In this document: piece after piece, positions 1-9,045 of the stretch | Layout: every line of letters begins with the position of its first letter | Position numbering within the stretch: position 1 is the stretch's first letter | Assembly (NCBI GenBank): GCA_022703485.1 | Contig: JAKLDO010000010.1 | Coordinates: forward strand, 1 to 50,995 | Origin: a bacterium | GTDB taxonomy: Bacteria; UBP6; UBA1177 | Length of the DNA stretch: 50,995 bases | Direction of reading: 5' to 3' | Notes under the pieces: model-generated | Told to the model about the DNA's origin: nothing | Database searches by the model: none | Seen by the model: the letters and a program-made list of their open reading frames with translations, nothing else | Program-made: the position numbers and the translations under genes

Positions 1-61
1 AACAACATTGCCAAAAAGAATGGTTGAAACTATATTGGTCTGAACTGAAAGGAGGTGTCTG

Positions 62-1276
62 TTGAAAAATCTATCTGTTAACCGTGCCGTCTGGGTGTTT
101 ACAACCTATTTTGCGGAAGGTCTCCCTTTTTCGCTTGTAGCCATACTGCCTTCCATAATGTTCAGGGATACCGGTGCAGACCTTGCCACCATCGGATTTC
201 TATCGCTCCTTAACATTCCGTGGGTAGTCAAATTCCTGTGGGCGCCGTATGTCGATTCCCATTCCACGCTTAGAAAATGGATATGCTCGACAGAGCTTGC
301 CATAACTGCCGCAATGGCTATGGTCACCTTATCAGTTCTTGCAGACAACCGCAGTCCTGTACTGCTTTTCCTCGCTCTCGGAGCCCTTTTTTCCGCCACG
401 CACGACATTGCGGTTGACGGTTTCTACATGGATGCCCTTGATGCAGAATCACAAAAGAAGCAGATAGGTTTCAGAGTGCTTGCTTACAGGCTGGCTCTTG
501 CAGCAGGTTCCGGAATAATAGTTACGATCGGAACTGTCTATTCATGGCGCTGCGCCTATGCAACTGCGACATTTTTCATGCTCGCCATCTATATTTTCCA
601 CAGATTTGCGCTTCCTCATCCGGTAAGAGAGAAAAAAGAGGCAGGATCACCTGTCATACCGTTCAGGGACGCTTTTGTCGCATATCTGAAAAAAAGGAAT
701 CTCGTGCATGTCCTGATATTTGTAATTTTCATGCGGGCAGGAGAGTATCTTCTCGGTCTCATGAAAGGGCCCATGCTTGTTGACATGGGTATAAAAGTGC
801 ATATCGGATGGCTTTCGGCGGGAGTTTCTATACCGGCTTCTATTCTCGGAGCGATGGCAGGCGGGTTTGTGATCTCGAAATACACTATCGAAAGGTCGGG
901 AGTGCCTGTCATAATATTTCAGAACCTGACAAACCTTCTTTATGCATGGCTTGCTTTCAACTATGCCGCAGGCGGTCCGGCACATATCGTTCTGCCCGCA
1001 ACTGCCGCTGTGATTGGTGTCGAAAGTTTCTCAAGCGGAATGGGGACCGCACTGCTCATGATAGTCCTGATGAAGCTTTGCGACAAGGAATTCAAGTCAT
1101 CCCATTATGCGATAGGTTCGGGTCTCATGGCGTTAAGCGGAGCGATATTCAACACTTTCGGCGGAGTTGTCGCCCAGAACATCGGCTATACATGGTTCTA
1201 TGTCATATCTTTCGCCATCGCGATGCCTGCCGCATTCGTTTTCAGAAAAACGATAGATCAGCCGGTAAAATCTTGA
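62..1276 (+). CDS. AmpG-like MFS permease
   Basis: This 404-residue integral membrane protein has about 12 hydrophobic segments over its whole length. The N-terminal half has the AmpG/PAT-family pattern: Tyr-Phe-Ala-Glu-Gly-Leu-Pro near residue 15, an Ile-Pro-Trp-Val-Val-Lys-Phe-Leu-Trp-Ala-Pro segment near residue 53, and Ala-Thr-His-Asp-Ile-Ala-Val-Asp-Gly near residue 115. AmpG proteins import muropeptides released from peptidoglycan across the inner membrane, and relatives carry acetyl-CoA or siderophores, so the substrate is inferred only by family. The start is TTG at 62, chosen because a near-perfect Shine-Dalgarno (AAAGGAGGTG) lies at 49-58. The 61 bases upstream may hold the end of an earlier gene, but this cannot be decided. 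The gene ends just before the promoter of the following surface protein. Confidence 0.8.
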   Translation: MKNLSVNRAVWVFTTYFAEGLPFSLVAILPSIMFRDTGADLATIGFLSLLNIPWVVKFLWAPYVDSHSTLRKWICSTELAITAAMAMVTLSVLADNRSPVLLFLALGALFSATHDIAVDGFYMDALDAESQKKQIGFRVLAYRLALAAGSGIIVTIGTVYSWRCAYATATFFMLAIYIFHRFALPHPVREKKEAGSPVIPFRDAFVAYLKKRNLVHVLIFVIFMRAGEYLLGLMKGPMLVDMGIKVHIGWLSAGVSIPASILGAMAGGFVISKYTIERSGVPVIIFQNLTNLLYAWLAFNYAAGGPAHIVLPATAAVIGVESFSSGMGTALLMIVLMKLCDKEFKSSHYAIGSGLMALSGAIFNTFGGVVAQNIGYTWFYVISFAIAMPAAFVFRKTIDQPVKS

Positions 1277-1301
1277 GTAACTTAATCTAAAGTAATATGA
1301 T
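1273..1301 (+). promoter_or_regulatory. Sigma-70-like promoter for the 1766-residue surface protein
   Basis: TTGAGT (1273-1278) and TATGAT (1296-1301) are separated by 17 bases and lie 38 bases upstream of the next start codon. The -35 box overlaps the stop codon of the permease gene. Confidence 0.45.
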
Positions 1302-1339
1302 ACCGACTGCGCGTTAAAATGTTTTGAGATGAGGTAAAA

Positions 1340-4300
1340 ATGAAAAAGATCAGTTTAGTAAGTTTCCTGTTCGCTCTGTTTTTTATGTTGCCGGTCACGG
1401 TTTCGGCACAAACGACCCTCGATCAAGGGGATGTTGCGTTTGTCGGTCTATATATGGATGGATTATCAACTGCCGGAGACGGGTTCACTTTTATCCTGTT
1501 GAAAAATGTTGATGCCGGCACCGTAATTTATTTTACCGATGAAGGATGGGATGCTTCTAATTCCACCTGGTATGGTAACAGCAATGATGCCCATTTTACC
1601 TGGACGGCTCCAACTGGTGGATCGTCGATAGGAACAATTGTTCATATTGAAAATATTACAGCAACTACTTATTCTACATCATCAGGGACTGTTTCGGCAA
1701 CTCTTAATGGTGTCTGGAATTTATCAAGTTCAGGTGATCAGATGCTTGCTTATCAAAGCGGTTCCGGTGTTCGGCCAGCTTTGCCTGTTTTTCTCACAGC
1801 TATTGATGCAGATTATTATATCGACAGCATTTATGATGGACCTAGTGGATGGGGCTCGTCTTATTACAACCAGAATTATTGTAGCGACCTTCCGCCCGGC
1901 TTGACAAATGGTGTTGATTGTGTAGCAATGGTTAATATTTCACAGCCTACGGAATATGATAATTACAAATACAATGGCACTCTTACAGGAACTGCGTCTG
2001 CTATTAGAGCGGCAATCAATAATTATTCTAATTGGACTAGAAATGACGATGGCTCACTTGATATTAGTGTTGCGGCTTATGCAACACCAAATATAACGGA
2101 TGATTCAAATCCTGAGATCAACATACAGGGTAACGGAAATTCGATAGCTGACGGCGATGCGGCACCTTCAGCGACCGATCATACTGATTTCGGTACGACG
2201 CCGGTTTGCAACACGACCATAGTAAGAACCTTTACGATCCAGAACACAGGCACAGAAGTTCTGAACATATCATCTGTGAATATCAGCGGAACTAATGCCC
2301 CGGATTTTTCTGTTACGGCATCTCCGGCTGCAAGTGTATCCGCAGCAGGGTCAACCACATTTCAGGTTACATTCAATCCTTCTGCATCCGGTGCAAGAAA
2401 TGCGGTAATAACGGTTAACAGTGATGACAGTGACGAAAGCGCGTATGATTTTGCAATCACAGGAACCGGAACGAATATGACGATCACTCCTTTATCGCAG
2501 ACAAATGTGGCATGCAACGGAGGTGCGAACGGTGCGGCAGCAGCAAATGCGGCGACAGGAGGAACAGGTCCCTACACTTACAACTGGACACCGGGGAATC
2601 CTACAGGTGACGGAACAACAAGTGTAACAGGACTTATCGCCGGAACATGGACTATAACTGCAACTGATGCCAACGGTTGTACGGCAACAACTTCTTTTAC
2701 AGTTACACAGCCGACTGCCTTGGACATGACACTTGCTTCCAAAACGGATGTCAGTGTTTACGGAGGGTCGAACGGTGCCGCAAGCTTTAACGCTGCAACA
2801 GGCGGAGCCGGCGGATACACATATAACTGGACACCGGGCAATCCCTCTGGTGACGGAACGCTTAGTGTCACAGGACTTACAGCCGGAACATGGGGTTGTA
2901 CAGTGACTGATGCAAATTTATGTGCCATGTATAAGGAAGTCACAATAATTCAACCGCCGGCAGTCACATCATCAGATGCATCATCGGTAACGGCAGATTC
3001 AGCTGTGATAGGTGGAAATGCCAGTATTGACGGCGGATCTGCTGTAACTGAAAGAGGAGTTGTATATTCAGATGCTGATGCAACTCCGTCGATCGGCGAA
3101 CCGGGAGTGATTCAGGATGCAAACGGTTCAGGTACTGGTGCTTTCAGTAAAACGATTTCAGGCCTTGATCCGAATACAACCTATTATTATCAGGTGTATG
3201 CTGTCAATGCCGCAGGAACCACATACGGCGGAGTAAAAAACTTCACAACACTCAAAGGAACTCCTGAAGTAACTCAGTGGCCGACAGCATCAATGATAAC
3301 TTACGGTGATGCACTTTCAGCTTCGACCCTTGACGGCGGATCGGCATCGGTTCCGGGAACATTCAGTTTCAAAGCGCCTGAGACAGTTCTCAATGCAGGT
3401 ATTATGCAGACTGTCGCAGTCATATTCACTCCTGATAGCGGAGATTACAACACGGTTGAAGGAACTGTAACGATAAATGTGGATACAGCGGAACTCACAG
3501 CGACAGCTGATGACAAAAGCCGCAATTTCGGTGATGTCAATCCGTCTTTCACTGTCACATATTCGGGATTCGTGAACGGAGATGATGCAAGTGACATTAA
3601 CGCTGTGCCTGCCGCTTCGACGGATGCGACAGCAGATTCACCTGCCGGAGAATACGAAATAAAGGTTTCTGGCGGAAGCGACGACAATTATACATTTTTC
3701 TATGTCAGTGGAACATTAACGGTAAATGCTGTGATGCCGTCAGTCACGACGGCGGCGATTGTAAATATAACATCTGGTTCCTCAAGGACAGGCGGAATAG
3801 TGACATATGACGGCGGCGGTGTTACTGCAAAAGGTGTGTGTTACGGAGAATCTGAAAATCCTGATCTTACGGACAATTGCGTAAAGGCAGGTTCGTTGTC
3901 AGATACATTCAAGTCCGCACTTACGGAACTTCAACCGCTTACAAAATATTACCTTAGAGCTTACGCAACAAATGCGGCGGGAACGGCATACGGTGAACAG
4001 CTTGATTTCACAACTCTTGATGCTGAGGAAATGATCCCTGCTTATGAACTTCCGGTGGGAGCTGTAGTTTACGACGATACATGGGAATTTGACGGAGCGC
4101 CGCTTGAATGGCGTGTAGTTAATGCTGAAGATACAGGAACTGTTACACTCTCATCAACGGCCGGAGCCGGTGCTATGGCTTATATTGCCGGCGGCTGGAA
4201 CAATAAGTGGCCCGATTCGACCATGAAAGCATGGCTGAATACAGATTTCTACGGTGATTTCTCACCTGCATTTGAAGACAAAGTTCTTGACACTGAGGTT

Positions 4301-6640
4301 CCGTGGGTTAACACAACAACCGGCGGCACTTTGACAGATAAAGTTTTCATAGCTTCAAAAACCGAGCTCGGAGGAGATGAGCGTAACGGAGACGGAACAG
4401 TTTTTGACTGGTTCTCCGACCTGTTTACAGCAGCACAGCGCCGCGGCGAAGTCGTTAGCGATACAGGGATATACTGGACCAGAACAGGAGAGTTGGGAAC
4501 ATGGAATTCACAATGGTATGAAATGTCGGCGGATTATGTTTTTGTCCCTGCCGGTAATTTCGTTTCTGGTGCATGGTCAAGCGACGCTTTTGATACAGTT
4601 CCGGTATTGAACATATCAAATGACACGATGTTTGAATTTATTGAAGGCAGATACCGTCTGTTCATAGCCGAGCCTGTTGTGGTATTCAGCGCATCGGAAA
4701 TAGTTTACGGGCAGAAGACAGGGAAATCATCTCTGTCGGCAAGTACTGCTGAATACGAAGGTTCGCCGGTGGCGGGAGCATTCTCATTTGATGAACCTGA
4801 CAGTGTATTTGATGCAGGCTCATACAGCGTTCCGGTAACTTTCACGCCTGATGACCTCGTTAATTACAGAATCGTGAAAGGATCCGTTGCACTCAATGTT
4901 AAAAAAGCAGTGCCTGTTATTACCTGGGCAGATCCTGAGGACATAGTTTACGGCATGGCGCTTGACAGCACACAGCTTAACGCGACGGCGAATGTTCCGG
5001 GAACATTTGTTTATTCACCGGATTCAGGAAATGTAATGAATGCAGGATATTCTCAGACTCTCAGAGCTGATTTCACTCCTGATGACACAGACAACTATGA
5101 AACAGCATCGAAAGAGGTCTCAATAAATGTAGATACTGTTGAACTTACTGTGACAGCGGATAATAAGTCACGCAATTACGGCGAGGATAATCCCGTACTT
5201 ACTTTTGTAATTTCAGGATTTGTCAACGGTGACGGTGAAGAGGACATTGATACTCTTCCAACAGCATCTACGACAGCTGAAACAAGCAGTCAGGCTGGTG
5301 ATTATCCGATCACGGTTTCAGGCGGAACTGACGGTAACTATACATTCAGTTATGTCGATGGAACACTGACCGTCAATGCGATCCTTCCGCTGGTAAAAAC
5401 CCTTGCCGCTGAAAGTATCACGACATCTTCAGCCATAACAAAAGGAACCGTAACGAATAACGGCGGATCACCGCTTACTGCAAAAGGAATATGTCTTGGA
5501 GAGAATGAGGATCCTTCGACCTGCTATCCTGTTCCTGTAGAAGGTTCAGGCATATCACTTGAATTCAACGGACTTGTGGAAGGAACTACCTATCATTTCA
5601 GGGCTTATGCAACCAATTCAACAGGAACTGCATACGGCAGTGACATGACATTTACGGTTTTTGAGGACCATATTCTGTCCTACTCCGCAGGAGCTAACGG
5701 TTCTCTCACTGGAACTCTGATGCAGACGGTATATCACGGCGGAAACGGCACTCCTGTCACAGCTGTAGCTGACGAAGGATATCATTTCCTTGAATGGAGC
5801 GACGGTGATACAACAAATCCGAGAACGGATTCAAATGTCATTGGAGATATCAGCGTTACAGCAATTTTTGAAAAAGATCCTGAAGGTGTTTGCGGAAAAC
5901 CTGAAGAGATCACGGAACTTCCGTACAGCCACAGTGCAACGACGGCAGGCAGAGAATCAGAGATCACCGGATACGGCATGGACTGCGGAGCGCAGGAATA
6001 CGCATCAGCGGACTATGTCTACTCGCTTGAACTTTCTGCCGGAGATAAAGTTGAGATAACGCTGACACCTGCTGAAGGATTTGACGGACTGTTTGCAATA
6101 ACCGGCAGCTGTGCAGAGGATGAGGCATGTCTGGGTTATGTTAACAACGGTACGGCAGGAATTGCAGAGACCACAGTTTACGAAGCACTTGAAGACAGGA
6201 CTATATTTATCGTTGTTGAAGGATTTGACGGATCGGCAGGGGACTATACACTTGAAGTTAAAGAGTGGATAGAAGAGACCGATGATGATGTCACGGTAGA
6301 TGAAGATGTGGACTCAGTGGACGATGTGGACGATATGGACTTGGTGGATGATGTGGACTTGGTGGACGATGTGGACGATGATGATACCGGTGATACTTCA
6401 ACAGATGAAGACACGGGTGACACCGGCAACACAGGTGATACTGGAACCGATGAAGATTCAGGCAACACAGGTGATACAGGAAACACAGGGACCGATGAGG
6501 ATTCAGGAAATACAGGTGCTGCTGATGAAGATGCAACTGATTCAGACTCTGATATAACGGACGATGACAGCAGTGACGATGAGGAACTTCCAGTAAGTGC
6601 TGGAGGTTCAGGCTGCAGCTGTAATATTTTGATGCCTTAA
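1340..6640 (+). CDS. Giant mosaic surface protein with SprB, MBG, choice-of-anchor D, DUF6273 and PPC-like domains
   Basis: This 1766-residue exported protein begins with a signal peptide probably cleaved after Ala23. In order I see: an unknown N-terminal domain (25-250), a choice-of-anchor D beta-sandwich (257-380), two SprB-type repeats (382-458, 466-539), a fibronectin-III-like domain (540-638), MBG-like domains (641-797), another fibronectin-like domain (798-893), a DUF6273-like domain rich in Trp (901-1113), a second set of MBG-like plus fibronectin-like domains (1113-1440), an InlB/bacterial-repeat-like domain (1444-1512) and a PPC-like domain (1514-1643). The tail is Asp/Thr/Gly-rich and ends Gly-Ser-Gly-Cys-Ser-Cys plus six residues, with no membrane helix. 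A role in adhesion or matrix contact is inferred from architecture only. The start has a GATGAGGT ribosome-binding site. Confidence 0.8.
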   Translation: MKKISLVSFLFALFFMLPVTVSAQTTLDQGDVAFVGLYMDGLSTAGDGFTFILLKNVDAGTVIYFTDEGWDASNSTWYGNSNDAHFTWTAPTGGSSIGTIVHIENITATTYSTSSGTVSATLNGVWNLSSSGDQMLAYQSGSGVRPALPVFLTAIDADYYIDSIYDGPSGWGSSYYNQNYCSDLPPGLTNGVDCVAMVNISQPTEYDNYKYNGTLTGTASAIRAAINNYSNWTRNDDGSLDISVAAYATPNITDDSNPEINIQGNGNSIADGDAAPSATDHTDFGTTPVCNTTIVRTFTIQNTGTEVLNISSVNISGTNAPDFSVTASPAASVSAAGSTTFQVTFNPSASGARNAVITVNSDDSDESAYDFAITGTGTNMTITPLSQTNVACNGGANGAAAANAATGGTGPYTYNWTPGNPTGDGTTSVTGLIAGTWTITATDANGCTATTSFTVTQPTALDMTLASKTDVSVYGGSNGAASFNAATGGAGGYTYNWTPGNPSGDGTLSVTGLTAGTWGCTVTDANLCAMYKEVTIIQPPAVTSSDASSVTADSAVIGGNASIDGGSAVTERGVVYSDADATPSIGEPGVIQDANGSGTGAFSKTISGLDPNTTYYYQVYAVNAAGTTYGGVKNFTTLKGTPEVTQWPTASMITYGDALSASTLDGGSASVPGTFSFKAPETVLNAGIMQTVAVIFTPDSGDYNTVEGTVTINVDTAELTATADDKSRNFGDVNPSFTVTYSGFVNGDDASDINAVPAASTDATADSPAGEYEIKVSGGSDDNYTFFYVSGTLTVNAVMPSVTTAAIVNITSGSSRTGGIVTYDGGGVTAKGVCYGESENPDLTDNCVKAGSLSDTFKSALTELQPLTKYYLRAYATNAAGTAYGEQLDFTTLDAEEMIPAYELPVGAVVYDDTWEFDGAPLEWRVVNAEDTGTVTLSSTAGAGAMAYIAGGWNNKWPDSTMKAWLNTDFYGDFSPAFEDKVLDTEVPWVNTTTGGTLTDKVFIASKTELGGDERNGDGTVFDWFSDLFTAAQRRGEVVSDTGIYWTRTGELGTWNSQWYEMSADYVFVPAGNFVSGAWSSDAFDTVPVLNISNDTMFEFIEGRYRLFIAEPVVVFSASEIVYGQKTGKSSLSASTAEYEGSPVAGAFSFDEPDSVFDAGSYSVPVTFTPDDLVNYRIVKGSVALNVKKAVPVITWADPEDIVYGMALDSTQLNATANVPGTFVYSPDSGNVMNAGYSQTLRADFTPDDTDNYETASKEVSINVDTVELTVTADNKSRNYGEDNPVLTFVISGFVNGDGEEDIDTLPTASTTAETSSQAGDYPITVSGGTDGNYTFSYVDGTLTVNAILPLVKTLAAESITTSSAITKGTVTNNGGSPLTAKGICLGENEDPSTCYPVPVEGSGISLEFNGLVEGTTYHFRAYATNSTGTAYGSDMTFTVFEDHILSYSAGANGSLTGTLMQTVYHGGNGTPVTAVADEGYHFLEWSDGDTTNPRTDSNVIGDISVTAIFEKDPEGVCGKPEEITELPYSHSATTAGRESEITGYGMDCGAQEYASADYVYSLELSAGDKVEITLTPAEGFDGLFAITGSCAEDEACLGYVNNGTAGIAETTVYEALEDRTIFIVVEGFDGSAGDYTLEVKEWIEETDDDVTVDEDVDSVDDVDDMDLVDDVDLVDDVDDDDTGDTSTDEDTGDTGNTGDTGTDEDSGNTGDTGNTGTDEDSGNTGAADEDATDSDSDITDDDSSDDEELPVSAGGSGCSCNILMP
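6381..6519 (+). repeat. Degenerate GDTGNTG-coding tandem repeat
   Basis: Nine-base units encoding Gly-Asp-Thr or Gly-Asn-Thr alternate with a Thr-Asp-Glu-Asp-Ser spacer, which itself occurs twice. They form the acidic stalk of the surface protein. The same unit recurs at 12952-13078 in an unrelated lipoprotein. Confidence 0.8.
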
Positions 6641-6679
6641 CCCGCGGGATTTTTTCTGAACCCTTTATACATTAAATAT

Positions 6680-6707
6680 TTGACCGGGCAACAAGTTTCG
6701 TTATAAT
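6680..6707 (+). promoter_or_regulatory. Sigma-70-like promoter of the ammonia-lyase/KS operon
   Basis: TTGACC (6680-6685) and a consensus TATAAT (6702-6707) are 16 bases apart, 50 bases upstream of the first gene. No other convincing promoter is seen before 12784, which fits one polycistronic mRNA for six genes. Confidence 0.6.
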
Positions 6708-6757
6708 CGCTCGACTGTTTTTTTCTGTTTTTTTTAAACTGTACTGCGGGTAATAAC

Positions 6758-8293
6758 ATGACGGTCGTAGGGGGAAGGTATCTCGGTCTTGAAGAGTTCG
6801 CCGGTATTGTGATAAAAAATGAGCATGTGGAGCTTTCTGCAGAGGCTCTTGCTGAAGTTGATAAAAGCTTTGAATTTCTTAAGGATTTTGCAAGGAACAG
6901 AACTATTTACGGTGTCAACACCGGTTTCGGTCCGATGGCAAGATACAAAATAGATGATTCCGATGTTGAACAGCTTCAGCTGAATCTCATAAGAAGCCAC
7001 TGCGCAGGTTCAGGAAAGATACTTCCGGAGATATATGCGAGAGCGGCAGTCCTTGCAAGACTGAATTCTCTTATGCTTGCCCGTTCAGGAGTCCACAGTG
7101 ACACAGTTAAACTTCTGCGGGATTTTCTCAACAACGGCGTATCTCCTGTGATATATGAACACGGCGGAGTGGGGGCCAGCGGCGACCTTGTTCAGCTTGC
7201 GCATCTCGCTCTGAACCTTATCGGAGAAGGTGAAGTCTATCACCGCGGTCACATTGTGCCTGCTTCACAGGTTTTTTCAAAGCTCGGCTTGAAGCCTCTG
7301 AGAATGCATCTGAGGGAAGGACTTGCACTGATAAACGGAACATCGGTCATGACAGGTATCGGTATTATGAACCTCATAATGTCGGAAAGGGTTTTCAACT
7401 GGATGCTTGCAGGTTCTTCTATCATCATGGAAGTTGTCGGATGTTATGATGATCACTATTCTGTTTCGACTAACAGCGTAAAACTTCACAAGGCGCAGAA
7501 CACTGTTTCTGTAAAGCTTTCAAAGCTTCTTAACGGCAGTTCACTTGTAAAAAGCAGAAAAATAAATATGTACGAAAAAGAGCTTAAAAGCGGCTATATA
7601 GATGAGAAAGTTCAGGAATTCTACTCGATAAGATGCGTTCCACAGGTACTCGGACCCGTCCTTGACACGCTTGATTTCTCGGAAAAGGTCCTTCTTGATG
7701 AATTGAACTCGGTCAATGACAACCCGGTGATAGACCACAATGCGAAGTTCGTTTTCCACGGCGGAAATTTCCATGGTGATTATGTTTCATTCGAAATGGA
7801 CAAAATGAAGACGGCTGTTGCAAAACTTACAATGCTCTCTGAAAGGCAGATCAACTACCTTATGAACCCGAAGCTCAATGAAAAACTTCCCCCTTTTGTG
7901 AATCTCGGAAGGATAGGCTTCAATTACGGTATGCAGGCAATGCAGTTCACAGCCGTTTCAACGACTGCGGAAAGCCAGACCCTCTGTTTTCCGAACTATG
8001 TTCACAGTATTCCGAACAATAATGACAATCAGGACATCGTGAGCATGGGAACCAACTCGGCAAACATTGCAAGAACTGTGATAGATAATGCGTTTGAAGT
8101 CGTCGCGATAGAGCTTATAGCGCTTATTCAGGCAGTGGACTGTCTTGAATGTTCAGGCGGCATGTCGGATAACACAAGGTCTATATACAGCGAACTCAGG
8201 CGGATAGTTCCGGCATTTAGAGAAGATTCACCGAGGAACGGTGCGGTTGCGGCCATGAGAGAGCACATTTATTTCAACGATCTTAAAATATGA
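6758..8293 (+). CDS. Aromatic amino acid ammonia-lyase, tyrosine type (HAL/PAL/TAL family)
   Basis: This 511-residue enzyme should eliminate ammonia from an aromatic amino acid, giving p-coumarate from tyrosine or cinnamate from phenylalanine. The Ala-Ser-Gly that cyclises to the MIO electrophile is at 140-142 inside Gly-Gly-Val-Gly-Ala-Ser-Gly-Asp. Family signatures Asn-Thr-Gly-Phe-Gly near 55, Asn-Gly-Thr-Ser near 193 and Asn-Asp-Asn-Pro near 322 are present. As I remember it, the sequence tracks the Flavobacterium johnsoniae tyrosine ammonia-lyase of the flexirubin cluster very closely, including Arg-Ser-His at the substrate-selectivity loop. That loop is also HutH-like, so histidine remains possible. 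No hut genes are nearby. The downstream ketosynthase, ketoreductase and acyl carrier protein make a polyene starter-unit role more likely. Confidence 0.85.
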   Translation: MTVVGGRYLGLEEFAGIVIKNEHVELSAEALAEVDKSFEFLKDFARNRTIYGVNTGFGPMARYKIDDSDVEQLQLNLIRSHCAGSGKILPEIYARAAVLARLNSLMLARSGVHSDTVKLLRDFLNNGVSPVIYEHGGVGASGDLVQLAHLALNLIGEGEVYHRGHIVPASQVFSKLGLKPLRMHLREGLALINGTSVMTGIGIMNLIMSERVFNWMLAGSSIIMEVVGCYDDHYSVSTNSVKLHKAQNTVSVKLSKLLNGSSLVKSRKINMYEKELKSGYIDEKVQEFYSIRCVPQVLGPVLDTLDFSEKVLLDELNSVNDNPVIDHNAKFVFHGGNFHGDYVSFEMDKMKTAVAKLTMLSERQINYLMNPKLNEKLPPFVNLGRIGFNYGMQAMQFTAVSTTAESQTLCFPNYVHSIPNNNDNQDIVSMGTNSANIARTVIDNAFEVVAIELIALIQAVDCLECSGGMSDNTRSIYSELRRIVPAFREDSPRNGAVAAMREHIYFNDLKI

Positions 8294-8299
8294 GGTGAT

Positions 8300-9028
8300 A
8301 TGAAGACAGCTCTTGTTACAGGCGGATCGAGAGGTATCGGAAGAGCGGTATCGCTTAAACTGGCTAAGGACGGTTTTTTTGTGCTGATAAACTACCTGAG
8401 TAACGAAACTCAGGCACAGAAAACGCTGGAAATCATTAAAGAACAGGGCGGGCAAGGCGAGCTTCTGAAGTTCAATGTCGCGGATAGAACAGAGGTGAGG
8501 AAGGCTATCGAAAGCTGGAAGACTGCTAATCCGGGGAAATTCATAGAAGTGCTTGTCAACAATGCCGGTATAAGAAAAGACAACCTGCTTATGTCTATGG
8601 ATGACAGTGAGTGGGATTGCGTCATTGATACCAACCTCAATTCACTTTATTCGGTGACATCGGCTGTGATAAGGGACATGATGTACAATAAGTCCGGTCG
8701 TATTGTGAACATCACAAGTCTTTCAGGAATATCGGGGCTTCCGGGACAGATGAACTATTCTGCAGCTAAGGCGGGAATGATAGGTGCTACAAAATCTCTC
8801 GCACAGGAGGTCGGCAGAAGGAACATAACTGTGAATGCCGTCGCTCCGGGATTCATCCACACAGAGATGATAGAAGGGATAGATGAAAAGGAGTTCCGCA
8901 AATTGATACCTCTTGGAAGGTTCGGAAATGCGGATGAAGTTGCAGGTGTGGTGTCATTCCTTGTTTCGGATGCGGCATCATACATAACAGGTGAAGTTAT
9001 TTCAGTTAACGGCGGATTACACACTTAA
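8300..9028 (+). CDS. 3-oxoacyl-ACP reductase (SDR family)
   Basis: This 242-residue classical short-chain dehydrogenase would reduce a beta-ketoacyl-ACP with NADPH. It has the nucleotide-binding Thr-Gly-Gly-Ser-Arg-Gly-Ile-Gly near residue 6, Asn-Asn-Ala-Gly near 88, and catalytic Ser near 140 with Tyr153 and Lys157. The C-terminal Ile-Thr-Gly-Glu-Val-Ile-Ser-Val-Asn-Gly-Gly is typical of FabG. The gene starts six bases after the ammonia-lyase stop and overlaps its GAGGTGAT ribosome-binding site with that stop. Its place next to a ketosynthase and an acyl carrier protein suggests a dedicated pathway copy rather than the housekeeping fabG. Confidence 0.88.
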   Translation: MKTALVTGGSRGIGRAVSLKLAKDGFFVLINYLSNETQAQKTLEIIKEQGGQGELLKFNVADRTEVRKAIESWKTANPGKFIEVLVNNAGIRKDNLLMSMDDSEWDCVIDTNLNSLYSVTSAVIRDMMYNKSGRIVNITSLSGISGLPGQMNYSAAKAGMIGATKSLAQEVGRRNITVNAVAPGFIHTEMIEGIDEKEFRKLIPLGRFGNADEVAGVVSFLVSDAASYITGEVISVNGGLHT

Positions 9029-9045
9029 AATATCCGGGGAGAGGT

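Noticed and set aside
6381..6519. CRISPR array or non-coding satellite
   Set aside because: The units are nine bases, degenerate and in frame within a long gene, with no spacers.
6244..6557. Overlapping Ser-, His- or Thr/Met-rich frames over the repeat region
   Set aside because: They are artefacts of the repeat read in other frames and have no ribosome-binding sites.
6641..6657. Rho-independent terminator after the giant surface protein
   Set aside because: CCCGCGGG followed by T residues is a palindrome with no loop and cannot form a normal terminator hairpin.
6758..8293. Catabolic histidine ammonia-lyase (HutH) call
   Set aside because: The selectivity loop is compatible with HutH, but the overall sequence follows the flexirubin-type tyrosine lyase as I remember it, no other hut gene is near, and the operon is biosynthetic.
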